Shown: positions 15,861-23,349 of the stretch, piece by piece | Layout of the letters: the number at the start of each line of letters is the position of its first letter | How positions within the stretch are numbered: the stretch's first letter is position 1 | Assembly: GCA_016927535.1 (NCBI GenBank) | Contig: JAFGMM010000182.1 | Location: 1 to 32,375 of the forward strand | DNA from: Anaerolineae bacterium | GTDB taxonomy: Bacteria; Chloroflexota; Anaerolineae; Aggregatilineales; JAFGMM01 | Length of the DNA: 32,375 nucleotides | Direction: 5' to 3' | Notes under the pieces: model-generated | Databases searched by the model: none | The model's input: only the letters and a program-made list of their open reading frames with translations | What the model was told of the DNA's origin: nothing | Translations under genes and position numbers: made by a program

Positions 15861-15891
15861 AAACAAAATAGGCGGGCGTCTGGCGCCCGCC
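15861..15891 (-). terminator. Terminator/attenuator between znuA and znuC
   Basis: On the minus strand a perfect 8-bp GC stem (GGCGGGCG / CGCCCGCC, 5-base loop, 15871-15891) is followed by TATTTTGTTT (15870-15861). It stands 28 bases after the znuA stop codon and 14 bases before the znuC start. It probably ends most transcripts after the binding-protein gene while letting some pass. Confidence 0.75.
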
Positions 15892-15918
15892 GTCTTGAAA
15901 CGATAAGTAGCGCTCTGA

Positions 15919-17028
15919 CTATTCTACCGCACCGCCGAGCGCTTCAACGATGATCTGGGTATCGACCAGGATGTAGTCAATGTAGGTCGGCGCCGGTCCG
16001 TCGCTCTCGGTCAGCGAGCCGGTGTACAGTTGGTAGAACTGCGCGCCGGTCTCGCCGGCGACCTGCCGGGCGAGGTCGGGGTTGGCGGTGCTGTCGGCGA
16101 AGACCGCCGGGACACCCTGCGCTTTGATGGCATCGATCAACGCGGCGACCTGCGCCGCGCTCGGCTCGGCAAGGGTACTGGCGGCGGGGATCACCGTGCC
16201 GATCATTTCGAGGCCGAAGCGGTTGGCGTAGTAGCCATAGGCCAGGTGGTTGGTCACCAGCTTGCGGTTCTCCGGCGGGATGGTCTCGATCATCGCCGTG
16301 ACTTTCTCGAACAGCGCCGCCAACTCCACGATGTAGGCTTCGGCGTTGGCGGCGTAAGTCGCGGCGTTCGCCGGGTCGAGCGCGCTCAGCGCATCGCGCG
16401 CCCGCAGCGCCCAGAGCATAACATTGTACGGGTCGGTCCACACGTGCGGATCGCAGCTTCCGGCCTCGTGTCGGTGTTCGCCGGATTCTGCTTCGGGTTC
16501 GTGCTCGCCGCAGTTCAGGTTGTAGAGCATCCCCAGCGTGTGGACGTGCGCGCCGGGCGCGGGCGCTCTGCCTTCGAGCGCGGCATGGTGCGCCTCGCAC
16601 ATGGCGGCGATTTCGCCTTCGGGTTGGGGCGCTTCGCCTTCGTGCATTTCGGCTCTGGCGGGTTCGCTGCCGAAGGGCTGGATATCGACACAGCTTGAGG
16701 CGACGACGAGGTTGATATCTGCGCTCGCGTTTTCGATGGTGGCGCTTAGCCCTTCTTCGAAGCTCGCGCCGACGACGAAGACGGCGCCGGCTTCGGTCAG
16801 GGCGACCAGGTCGCGCGGGGTAGGGGTGAAGCTGTGTGGGTCGGCGCCCGGCGGCGTCAGCGCGGTCACGTCGGCGGCGTCCCCGGCGACGTTTTGTATT
16901 ACGTCGGCCAGGATGGTGAAGCTGGCGACGATTTGCAGGCGGTCTTCTCCCTCCTGCGCGAGTCCGGGCAGACCTACCGGCGTGAGCAGCGTCAATATCA
17001 GTAAAGGAAGCAGTGTTCGCTTGGACAT
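15919..17028 (-). CDS. znuA: Zinc ABC transporter substrate-binding protein
   Basis: A 369-residue exported solute-binding protein of the cluster A-I metal family. Residues 1-25 are a signal peptide (KRTLLPLLILTLLTPVGLPGLAQ), with no clear lipobox Cys. Likely metal ligands are H65 in GADPHSFTP, H195 in CDPHVWTDP, H261 in TNHLAYGYY and D312 in FADSTANPD. His at the third position, where manganese-binding members have Glu, favours zinc. The loop at 122-192 is long and rich in His, Cys and Glu, as in ZnuA zinc-sensing loops. Four Cys (113, 144, 173, 192) could form disulfides outside the cytoplasm. GGGGAG precedes the ATG by about 6 bases. Its promoter (17075-17103) and palindrome (17046-17072) suggest zinc-dependent repression. 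It is the first gene of the operon. Confidence 0.93.
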   Translation of the reverse strand: MSKRTLLPLLILTLLTPVGLPGLAQEGEDRLQIVASFTILADVIQNVAGDAADVTALTPPGADPHSFTPTPRDLVALTEAGAVFVVGASFEEGLSATIENASADINLVVASSCVDIQPFGSEPARAEMHEGEAPQPEGEIAAMCEAHHAALEGRAPAPGAHVHTLGMLYNLNCGEHEPEAESGEHRHEAGSCDPHVWTDPYNVMLWALRARDALSALDPANAATYAANAEAYIVELAALFEKVTAMIETIPPENRKLVTNHLAYGYYANRFGLEMIGTVIPAASTLAEPSAAQVAALIDAIKAQGVPAVFADSTANPDLARQVAGETGAQFYQLYTGSLTESDGPAPTYIDYILVDTQIIVEALGGAVE

Positions 17029-17045
17029 TTTCTCTCCCCAGCGGC

Positions 17046-17072
17046 GCTAACTGAAAAAAACTTTCATTTAGC
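17046..17072. promoter_or_regulatory. 27-bp palindromic operator candidate upstream of znuA
   Basis: Two 11-bp arms, 17046-17056 (GCTAACTGAAA) and 17062-17072 (TTTCATTTAGC), pair at 10 of 11 positions around a 5-base spacer. The palindrome begins just after the -10 box and covers the predicted transcript start, the classic place for a repressor. A Zur-like regulator is the natural guess from context, but the sequence does not match a consensus I can name. Confidence 0.65.
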
Positions 17073-17074
17073 GA

Positions 17075-17103
17075 AGTATAGCCGGTCTTACCGGGCGTGT
17101 CAA
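17075..17103 (-). promoter_or_regulatory. Near-consensus sigma-70 promoter of znuA
   Basis: On the minus strand a perfect TTGACA (17098-17103), exactly 17 bases, then TATACT (17075-17080). The predicted start near 17068 falls inside the palindrome at 17046-17072. It is among the strongest promoter matches in the window. Confidence 0.8.
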
Positions 17104-17168
17104 GTCGCTGCCATACCAGACCAGGCTTGTGCAAAATTTCCGCGCTGGCTCGAAATGTGCGCAAGAAT

Positions 17169-17200
17169 TTTCCACCGCAGAGACGCAGAGAACACAGAGC
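17169..17200 (+). repeat. Family B dispersed repeat upstream of znuA
   Basis: TTTCCACCGCAGAGACGCAG followed by AGAACACAGAGC. This is the most typical copy of the family in the window. It lies in the 423-base divergent gap between znuA and the methyltransferase. Confidence 0.75.
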
Positions 17201-17253
17201 CTTGCAGGGTTCTTTAGACCGGTGACCCGCGCTGTACGGCAGAGCTACCGGGC

Positions 17254-17305
17254 ATTTTGAAAGCGCCGAATTTTCAAAAATAGGCCCCTTTTGACTTGCT
17301 ATAAT
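17254..17305 (+). promoter_or_regulatory. Extended -10 promoter and upstream palindrome before the methyltransferase
   Basis: TGCTATAAT at 17297-17305 is a perfect extended -10 element. Upstream lies a perfect inverted repeat, TTTTGAAA (17255-17262) and TTTCAAAA (17272-17279), spacer 9, overlapping the -35 region. An alternative is TTGACT at 17291-17296 paired with TGATAT at 17314-17319. Either would start transcription about 120-145 bases before the ATG at 17452. Confidence 0.5.
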
Positions 17306-17451
17306 GGACAAGATGATATAAAGTACTGTATATCTCTCTCACGGGAGTATTTTCAAGATTTAGTTTTTTAGTAGTAAAGCTCAGTAAGGTGAATTTGCGC
17401 GAACCTTTCTTACCCTTAAATATACCATATACAAAGGAGCAAACAACAATC

Positions 17452-18300
17452 ATGAGCGAGTATCAGTCGAACGTCGAAAAAGTAGGGCGCTATTACGACG
17501 AGAAGGGACCTCATTGGTCTATCGTGTGGGGTGATAACCTGCACGTGGGCTATTGGGAGTCGCCGACGGATGATACGCCCTTACACGAAGCTCAAGAACG
17601 CCTGACCCAGATCATGATTGAGCACATGCCGGTTGGCCCGGAGCAGCGTGTATTGGATGTGGGCTGTGGTCCTGGCGGTCCGGGCGTGCGCCTTGCCGCC
17701 GAGACCGGCTGCGAGGTGGTCGGCATTACGCTCAGTCAGTACCAAGTCGAGAAGGCGATGGCTCTGGCCCAGGCCAGGGGTGTGGCGGATCGTGCAAAGT
17801 TCCAATATGCCGATGCGATGAATATGCCGTTCGAGGATGCCTCCTTCGACGCGGCGTGGGCGTTTGAATCGCTTTTCTACATGGACCACGCGAAGGCATG
17901 GCAGGAGATTTATCGCGTGCTGCGTCCCGGTGGATTCCTGGTGTTTACGGATATCTTCCGAATGCCGCCGCCTCCGGGCTTTGACCCGAGCAACGCTGCG
18001 CCGCCCGATGCCGAGATGATCGAGGTCTTCGGAGATGTGTTTTCATTTCTGCCGCGCAGTCACTACGAAGATTTGCTGAAGGAAATCGGTTTTGAGATCG
18101 AGAAAGTCCTTGATTTCAGCGCCAACCAGGCGGAAACAATCCAGAGGAGCCTCCCGTTGATCCAACAGAACCTGGACGAGTTTGATGAGGCCTACGGTCA
18201 GGGCTTTGGTGAAGTGGTAGAGCGTGCCTGGACTAAGTTCGCGCAAGTTTATCATTTCAGTTTCGGCTATCTTTTGGCTGTGGTACGGAAACCTGAGTAG
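17452..18300 (+). CDS. SAM-dependent methyltransferase, RebM/geranyl-diphosphate-methyltransferase-like
   Basis: A 282-residue class I methyltransferase. SAM-binding motif I is VLDVGCGPGGPGVRLA (67-82), followed by EVVGITLSQYQVEKA, ADAMNMPFEDASFDAAWAFESLFYM (about 123-147) and the RVLRPGGFLVFTD strand. The N-terminal WGDNLHVGYWESPTDDTPLHEAQERLT is typical of the group that includes RebM and geranyl-diphosphate C-methyltransferase, which act on small molecules. The substrate cannot be told. The ATG at 17452 is chosen over an in-frame upstream start at 17389 because AAAGGAG (17433-17439) lies 12 bases before it. The leader is AT-rich compared with its neighbours. It lies 103 bases before a sensor protein on the same strand. 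Confidence 0.87.
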   Translation: MSEYQSNVEKVGRYYDEKGPHWSIVWGDNLHVGYWESPTDDTPLHEAQERLTQIMIEHMPVGPEQRVLDVGCGPGGPGVRLAAETGCEVVGITLSQYQVEKAMALAQARGVADRAKFQYADAMNMPFEDASFDAAWAFESLFYMDHAKAWQEIYRVLRPGGFLVFTDIFRMPPPPGFDPSNAAPPDAEMIEVFGDVFSFLPRSHYEDLLKEIGFEIEKVLDFSANQAETIQRSLPLIQQNLDEFDEAYGQGFGEVVERAWTKFAQVYHFSFGYLLAVVRKPE

Positions 18301-18403
18301 TTCTAAAACAACTTCCCCCACTCAACATGGACTTGACCATCGATGAACTATATGTCGAACAAAACAATGTAATCAAAATTTAGTGATAGGGGGAATATCC
18401 CAA

Positions 18404-20317
18404 ATGACATCTGGTATGGAATTGCAGGAACGGATTGCTGAGTTGGAACAAGAGCTGGCGAAGGCCTCGGAGATCGACAAGATCAGCCGGGCGCTAAACG
18501 CGGCTCGCAGCGAAGACGAATTACTCCATGCGCTGGCGCAGACCGCTATCGCATCCGGCGCGTTCAGCGTCAGCCTGGCCTATGCCGACCTCGGCGAAAC
18601 CGGCGACCTGGAATGGCTTGAAATCGTTGCCAACTGGCAGCGCGAAGGTGTGACGCTCTCACCGGTTGGGACGCGGTTCTATGTGCCGGAGTTCCCTTTC
18701 TCTAATCTGTGGCTGTCGGACCCCGAAAAGGCGCAACTGATCGAGGAAGTCGCCACCGATGAGAGACTGGATGTGAACACGCGAAATTTGCTTTTGCGTG
18801 TCGGCACCCAAGCCTCCGCCATCGTCCCGCTTTCTCAAGCGGGGCGCTGGGTAGGGCTGGTGGTGATTGTGTGGAACACGCCGCACCAGTTCACCGCCGT
18901 TGAGGAAGCCGTCTACCACACCCTGCCGGCCCTGGCGGCGGCGGCGGTGGAAAACTTGCGCCTGATAGTCGAGAAGCAGAAGGCCATCGTCGATAAGCTG
19001 TACGGCATCAGCCGCAAGCTGAACACGGCCCACGACCTGGACGAGTTGTTCGAAATCCTGCTTCAACCCGGTAAGGACGCCGGCGCGATGGTCAGCATCT
19101 TGTTCTACATCGACCTGGATCAGACCGGTGAGCCGGAGTGGATCGAAGCGGTCGCCAGTTGGCACCGCGACGGGCTGCCGGTGATACCGCCTGGCACGCG
19201 CATGCTCTTGCGCGACTTCCCGCTCTGCCAGTTGTTTTTGGATAACCCCGACAGTGCTATTCTCGTCCCGGACGGCACAATCGACGAACGGGTAGACCCC
19301 AACAGCCGGGACGCGGTAGAGAACATAGGCGCCAAAGGCCTGGTGATCGTTCCCTTGACCCAGGCCGGACGCTGGGTGGGGGCGTTGGACTTCTTCTGGG
19401 ACGATGTGCATGAGTTCAGCGAGCAAGAGCGCGAAATCTACGATGCACTCGTCGGCTTGGTCGCTGCGGCGGTGGACAGCCGCCGGCTGGTGGACCAGCT
19501 GGAGGAAATGGTCAATACCCGGACGGCGGAGCTGCGACAGAGCGAAGAACGCCTGCGCGCCGTCGTCTCCACCGTTCCGCTGGTCATCTTCTCGACCGAC
19601 AAGGACGGCACCCTCACACTGGCCGAGGGCAAAGGCCTGGAAAGCATCGGCGTTACGCCTGGCGATCTGGTCGGTCAGTCGATCTTCGACCTATACCAGG
19701 ATAATCCCACCGCCGTAGAGACCTTGCATCGGACGCTGGCCGGCGAATCGACGAGCTTTGTCAGCGAAGTCCTGGAAACCTTCTATGACAACTGGGTGAA
19801 CCCGGTGTGCGATGCCAATGGCGAGGTGATCGGTATGCTCGGCGTCTCGTTTGATATCACCGAGCGCAGGCAGACCGAAGAAGAGCGCGCCCGTTTGCAG
19901 CAGCAGGTCATCGACGCCCAGCAGGCCGCCCTCCGCGAGCTTTCCTCGCCGATCATCCCGGTCATGGAAGGGATTATCGTGCTGCCGCTCGTCGGCAACA
20001 TCGACACCAGCCGCGCCAGGGAAATCACCCGCGTGCTGCTGGCCGGCATCACGCAGTACCGCGCAAAGGTCGTCATCCTCGATATCACCGGCGTCCCGAT
20101 GGTAGACAGCGGCGTGGCCGATCATCTGAACAAAACGATCCAGGCCGCCCGCCTCAAAGGTGCGCGCCCCGTCATCACCGGCGTCTCCGATGCGGTAGCC
20201 GAAACCGTGGTTGACCTGGGCATCAACTGGAACGCGGTCGAGACGCTGCGCGACCTGCAAACCGGTCTTGTCACCGCAATCCGTGACCTGGGTATCCAGT
20301 TGGATAAGATACGGTGA
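18404..20317 (+). CDS. GAF-GAF-PAS-STAS sensor, RsbR-type stressosome protein
   Basis: A 637-residue soluble protein. Residues 5-28 are a short coiled coil. GAF domains lie at about 25-190 and 205-370 and are similar to each other (EWLEIVANWQREGVTLSPVGTR versus EWIEAVASWHRDGLPVIPPGTR). A coiled coil leads to a PAS domain at about 380-495, ending in SFDITERRQTEEE. A STAS domain at 515-630 contains LDITGVPMVDSGVADHL, with S569 at the usual STAS phosphoacceptor position, and TGVSDAVAETVVDLG, whose Thr matches a second RsbR phosphosite by pattern. Such proteins sense signals through GAF/PAS and form stressosome complexes with RsbS and RsbT; neither partner is in the window. No histidine kinase, GGDEF or phosphatase output is attached. 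The ATG at 18404 follows AGGGGGA; an earlier GTG at 18383 is less likely. Confidence 0.87.
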   Translation: MTSGMELQERIAELEQELAKASEIDKISRALNAARSEDELLHALAQTAIASGAFSVSLAYADLGETGDLEWLEIVANWQREGVTLSPVGTRFYVPEFPFSNLWLSDPEKAQLIEEVATDERLDVNTRNLLLRVGTQASAIVPLSQAGRWVGLVVIVWNTPHQFTAVEEAVYHTLPALAAAAVENLRLIVEKQKAIVDKLYGISRKLNTAHDLDELFEILLQPGKDAGAMVSILFYIDLDQTGEPEWIEAVASWHRDGLPVIPPGTRMLLRDFPLCQLFLDNPDSAILVPDGTIDERVDPNSRDAVENIGAKGLVIVPLTQAGRWVGALDFFWDDVHEFSEQEREIYDALVGLVAAAVDSRRLVDQLEEMVNTRTAELRQSEERLRAVVSTVPLVIFSTDKDGTLTLAEGKGLESIGVTPGDLVGQSIFDLYQDNPTAVETLHRTLAGESTSFVSEVLETFYDNWVNPVCDANGEVIGMLGVSFDITERRQTEEERARLQQQVIDAQQAALRELSSPIIPVMEGIIVLPLVGNIDTSRAREITRVLLAGITQYRAKVVILDITGVPMVDSGVADHLNKTIQAARLKGARPVITGVSDAVAETVVDLGINWNAVETLRDLQTGLVTAIRDLGIQLDKIR

Positions 20318-20351
20318 AATGAGACCCAAAGCCGCGCGCTGAGTGAGTAAG

Positions 20352-20388
20352 ACGCCCATCTCGATTATCGAAGAGATGGGCGTTTTTG
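20352..20388 (+). terminator. Strong rho-independent terminator after the STAS-domain gene
   Basis: An 11-bp perfect stem, ACGCCCATCTC (20352-20362) and GAGATGGGCGT (20373-20383), with a 10-base loop, is followed by TTTTTGTA. It lies 35 bases after the stop codon. An A-run on the left side is short, so action on the minus strand is possible but weaker. Confidence 0.88.
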
Positions 20389-20423
20389 TATGCACGACGG
20401 CCGGCTTCGCCTTCATCCCTGGG

Positions 20424-22721
20424 CTAGTCTTTGTTCATCTCCACGCGCAGCTTCAGCGGGTCCGGTGTGTCCTCGTCGATCAAAATTCCGTCCGCGCTGA
20501 TCGGCAGGTAGCCCTCCGCGCTGATGACGACGCTGTAATACAACTCAGGCGGCAGGCGCAGCGGAATCTCGAAGCGACCATCTTGGTCGGCGGCGACGCT
20601 CGCCAATACCTGATCCGCATCCCAGACGAAATCCTCGACCGAAAACTCGGCGCGCAGCACGGTGAACAGCGCGCCGGGGATGCCGCGCCCGGTTTCGGCG
20701 TCCACGATATCGCCGCTCACCTGCACACCCAGCGGGCGCGCGGCGCGCTGTGTGACCGCGCCCGCACCGAGCACGGCGTTTGCCGTTTGCAAGTGCTCGC
20801 TGCCGACAAATAGGTCCACCGTATAGGTGCCATCCGACAGCATGCCGTTTGCCGTCACGGTCTCCAGGCTCGCAAACCAGTTCTGCCCGTTGGCTGCGCC
20901 GCTCCAGGGCCGGTGGATGGTGAACAGCGGTTCGCCGTCGATGGACCAGCGCAGCGTCCAGGGGATGCCAGAGGCCATGTCGCGGTAGTCGAAGAACGCA
21001 TACAGACGCTTGGCGCCGGCCGGGAAGGTCATGCCGACTGTGCCAGTAGGAGCGCCGTCCGGCTCGGCGGCGTCGGCAAAGGTGATGGCGCCGAAGATAC
21101 TGACGCCGGTCCCGGTCGAGCCGCCCACCACGACGAAATCAGCGGTCGCGGCGAGCCGCCCGCCGATTGACAGGTCGAGCCGGTAGCGGCCCGGACGCAT
21201 GCCGCCCTCGGTGCTGGCGACGCGCACCTGGTAGACGCCACTGCCGGGCGGCGCGCTCCACGCGCCTTCGACGCGCGCGCTGCTCACCTCGGCGCCTTCG
21301 TAGAACCACTGCGCTTGCCAGGGCAGCCCTTCGGTCATGTTTTGATAAACAAACTGCGCTTGCACCACGCCGATCCCGGCCGGCAGCACGTGCCCGCTGT
21401 TGACCAGCGTGTTATTGCTGCCGCTTTCCATGCCGAACACCAGGTCGGTGAACGCGGCGACCTGCTGGGGCGGCCCGCCGACGTTGATGCGCGCCAGCGG
21501 GCCGGACGGCTGCCCCTCGATCAATAACTGGCAATCGTACTGACCGTCGGGCAATACCTGGCCCTCGATGCCGATGTACCACAGCCCGGACTGCCCGCCG
21601 CTCCAGGTGGTCGGCGGCAGGCTGAACAGCTTTTCCGGGACGCCGTTGCGTGTGGTGCGCAGTTCATAGACCGTATTCGCTGCCATATTCGCATAGTCGA
21701 AGAACAGGTAGAGCCGGTCGGCGCCGGTCGGCGCGGAGGCCAGCACGGTCGAGGGCTGCCCGGCTTCGTCCACCGACGGCGCGAAGAACAGCCGGCTGAA
21801 TGCCGGCGCGCCGGCTGCGGCGGCGGTGGGAGATGGGTCTGCACCGGGACGCAGGCCTAATTGGGCGGCGCGGATCAAGGAGCGGGCCAGGTGCGCCGGG
21901 CGCAGCGCGCTGATCGTGCTGCCGACCGGTACACAGGCGTCACGGGTGTCGATCAACCCGTCGTCGTTGGTATCCTGGATCGCGCGGCAGTCTACCGGCT
22001 GCCCCACGGCTGCCGCCGGCGCGATGGTGGGAACGCCGACCAGTTGGCCTTGGTCGTTGTAAGCGCCGCCGCCGCTCATGTCGCCGGGGATGCTCGATTC
22101 GGTCTTGATCCAGGCGCGGCTGCCGGTCCAGAGTTCGGCCAGGAATGCGCTGATCGTGCCGGCGCGTGCGCCGACCGCCTCGCGCCCGATGCCGGGATAC
22201 CCGACGACGAGCAGCGGGTCGCCGTGCTGTAACGCCTTCGAGTCGCCCAACTCGACGAAAGGTAGAACCAACTCACCGGGCGTGATTTGCCGCCCGTCTA
22301 GGTACCGCGTGATGCGCAGCACGGCCAAATCAAGACCGGCATCGACGGCCACCGGATCGGCGTAGTAGACCGGCACGGGCGGCTCGTCTTCGCGGATGGC
22401 GAAGGCTACTACAACCGAGTCACCGGGGCAGTGCGTGTTGGGTTGGACGCCGTGCGCATTGGTTAAGATCAACCCGTCGATGCTCACCAGGGTGCCCGAC
22501 TGCGCGCACGTGATGAGCTGTTGGCCGTTGGAACCGGTGCGGGTTTGCATCAAGAAGACCGCGGCGCGGGCCTGCGCGCGCGTGGGTTCGACGGTGGTCG
22601 GGATGGTAGGCGGCGGTTCGTCTTGCGCCAGGGCCGGCGCAAAGGATAGGAAGATCAAGATCACCACGGAGAACACGGAGAGCACAGAGAAGAAGCAGCG
22701 CAAAGCTCTTATCCTCAACAT
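20424..22721 (-). CDS. Secreted trypsin-like serine protease with EF-hand loop, three repeat domains and a CarboxypepD_reg-like C-terminus
   Basis: A 765-residue exported protein. Residues 1-33 are a signal peptide (ending APALAQ), whose core FFSVLSVFSVV is encoded by a dispersed repeat. Residues 50-285 are a chymotrypsin/HtrA-fold protease with the full triad by pattern: H90 in LTNAHGV, D131 in GLDLAVL, S216 in GDMSGGG, the last differing from the usual GNSGGP. Between the Ser and the end of the domain sits a perfect EF-hand/dockerin loop, D250-x-N252-x-D254-G-x-I-D258-x-x-D261. Residues about 305-645 are three related ~110-residue beta repeats (FDYANMAANT, FVYQNMTEGLPW, FDYRDMASGIPW). Residues 655-745 resemble a carboxypeptidase regulatory-like domain (VDAETGRGIPGALF). 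No PDZ domain is present. The start is ATG at 22721, 10 bases after the upstream stop; Shine-Dalgarno is weak. Third gene of its operon. Confidence 0.85.
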   Translation of the reverse strand: MLRIRALRCFFSVLSVFSVVILIFLSFAPALAQDEPPPTIPTTVEPTRAQARAAVFLMQTRTGSNGQQLITCAQSGTLVSIDGLILTNAHGVQPNTHCPGDSVVVAFAIREDEPPVPVYYADPVAVDAGLDLAVLRITRYLDGRQITPGELVLPFVELGDSKALQHGDPLLVVGYPGIGREAVGARAGTISAFLAELWTGSRAWIKTESSIPGDMSGGGAYNDQGQLVGVPTIAPAAAVGQPVDCRAIQDTNDDGLIDTRDACVPVGSTISALRPAHLARSLIRAAQLGLRPGADPSPTAAAAGAPAFSRLFFAPSVDEAGQPSTVLASAPTGADRLYLFFDYANMAANTVYELRTTRNGVPEKLFSLPPTTWSGGQSGLWYIGIEGQVLPDGQYDCQLLIEGQPSGPLARINVGGPPQQVAAFTDLVFGMESGSNNTLVNSGHVLPAGIGVVQAQFVYQNMTEGLPWQAQWFYEGAEVSSARVEGAWSAPPGSGVYQVRVASTEGGMRPGRYRLDLSIGGRLAATADFVVVGGSTGTGVSIFGAITFADAAEPDGAPTGTVGMTFPAGAKRLYAFFDYRDMASGIPWTLRWSIDGEPLFTIHRPWSGAANGQNWFASLETVTANGMLSDGTYTVDLFVGSEHLQTANAVLGAGAVTQRAARPLGVQVSGDIVDAETGRGIPGALFTVLRAEFSVEDFVWDADQVLASVAADQDGRFEIPLRLPPELYYSVVISAEGYLPISADGILIDEDTPDPLKLRVEMNKD
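21939..21974 (-). other. EF-hand/dockerin-type calcium loop coding segment
   Basis: The 12 codons for residues 250-261 of the protease give D-T-N-D-D-G-L-I-D-T-R-D. Asp, Asn, Asp, Asp and Asp stand at loop positions 1, 3, 5, 9 and 12, and Gly at 6. Only one loop is present, so it resembles a dockerin half or an extracellular calcium loop rather than an EF-hand pair. Confidence 0.75.
22661..22700 (+). repeat. Family B dispersed repeat encoding the protease signal peptide core
   Basis: TCACCACGGAGAACACGGAG followed by AGCACAGAGAAGAAGCAGCG. Read on the minus strand in the gene's frame it gives the hydrophobic run RCFFSVLSVFSVV. It belongs to the same family as the intergenic copies. Confidence 0.75.
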
Positions 22722-22731
22722 CAATATCAGG

Positions 22732-23349
22732 TCAAAACCGCAGGCTGGCGACGAACTGCTCGAAGCGGAAGTACTCGGCGTCGAAGCGGTCTACGCCGGC
22801 CTGGTAGGTGGCGATGATCGCCTGGTTGCTCTTGAAGAAAACCACATCAACGCCGATGACTGCCGCCGGCAGGGTTTCGAGAAAGGGATCAGGTTCGGAC
22901 GCGACGAAAGCATAACGCATCTGTGGGGCCGGGCCGCGCGGCGTGTTTACCGAATCGTGGACGTTGAGCACGCGGTAGCCGCTCAGCCGGGCCGCGCGCC
23001 GCAGCGTCAGCATATCAAGCGCGTTGCGCCCTTCGGCATCCGGGCCGACGGTGAGCACGGTAACTTGCAGCGTGGTCTTAAACGGGCGCGCTTCGGGATC
23101 GCGCAGCCGGAAGACGTAATCGCCGCCCCGGTCTACCAGCCAACCCACCGGGCGCATCGCCGAGATGCCCGCCGCCGGGTCCTCGTAAAACTGGCTTTCG
23201 GATATCACGCTGTCGCGGAGCAGAATCCCGCCGAACAGCGCCAGCAGCGTAGCGCCCAGCGCGATCCAATTGGTCCAGCGCTCGCGGGTGGTGTAGGCGC
23301 GCCCGCCGCCGGGGACCGGCGTAGGGATGGGCTGGCTTGGGCGGTTCAC
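22732..23349 (-). CDS. One-helix anchored protein, PsbP/DUF1795-like outer domain
   Basis: A 205-residue protein with a Pro-rich N-terminus, one membrane helix at about 27-44 (WIALGATLLALFGGILL) and a soluble domain of about 155 residues. The pattern GISAMRPVGWLVDRGGDYVFRLRD... AIIATYQAGVDRFDAEYFRFEQFVASLRF resembles the PsbP/Mog1-like fold (DUF1795 type) found in many anchored bacterial proteins; this is a weak, pattern-based assignment. The start is GTG at 23349, overlapping the upstream TGA as GTGA, and the stop is 10 bases before the protease ATG. The three genes are therefore one operon. The longer frame up to 23910 is a shadow inside the upstream gene. Confidence 0.7.
   Translation of the reverse strand: MNRPSQPIPTPVPGGGRAYTTRERWTNWIALGATLLALFGGILLRDSVISESQFYEDPAAGISAMRPVGWLVDRGGDYVFRLRDPEARPFKTTLQVTVLTVGPDAEGRNALDMLTLRRAARLSGYRVLNVHDSVNTPRGPAPQMRYAFVASEPDPFLETLPAAVIGVDVVFFKSNQAIIATYQAGVDRFDAEYFRFEQFVASLRF

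Noticed and set aside
15977-17311. 444-residue minus-strand frame over znuA
   Set aside because: Arg-rich out-of-frame reading of znuA that also runs through its promoter and a family B repeat.
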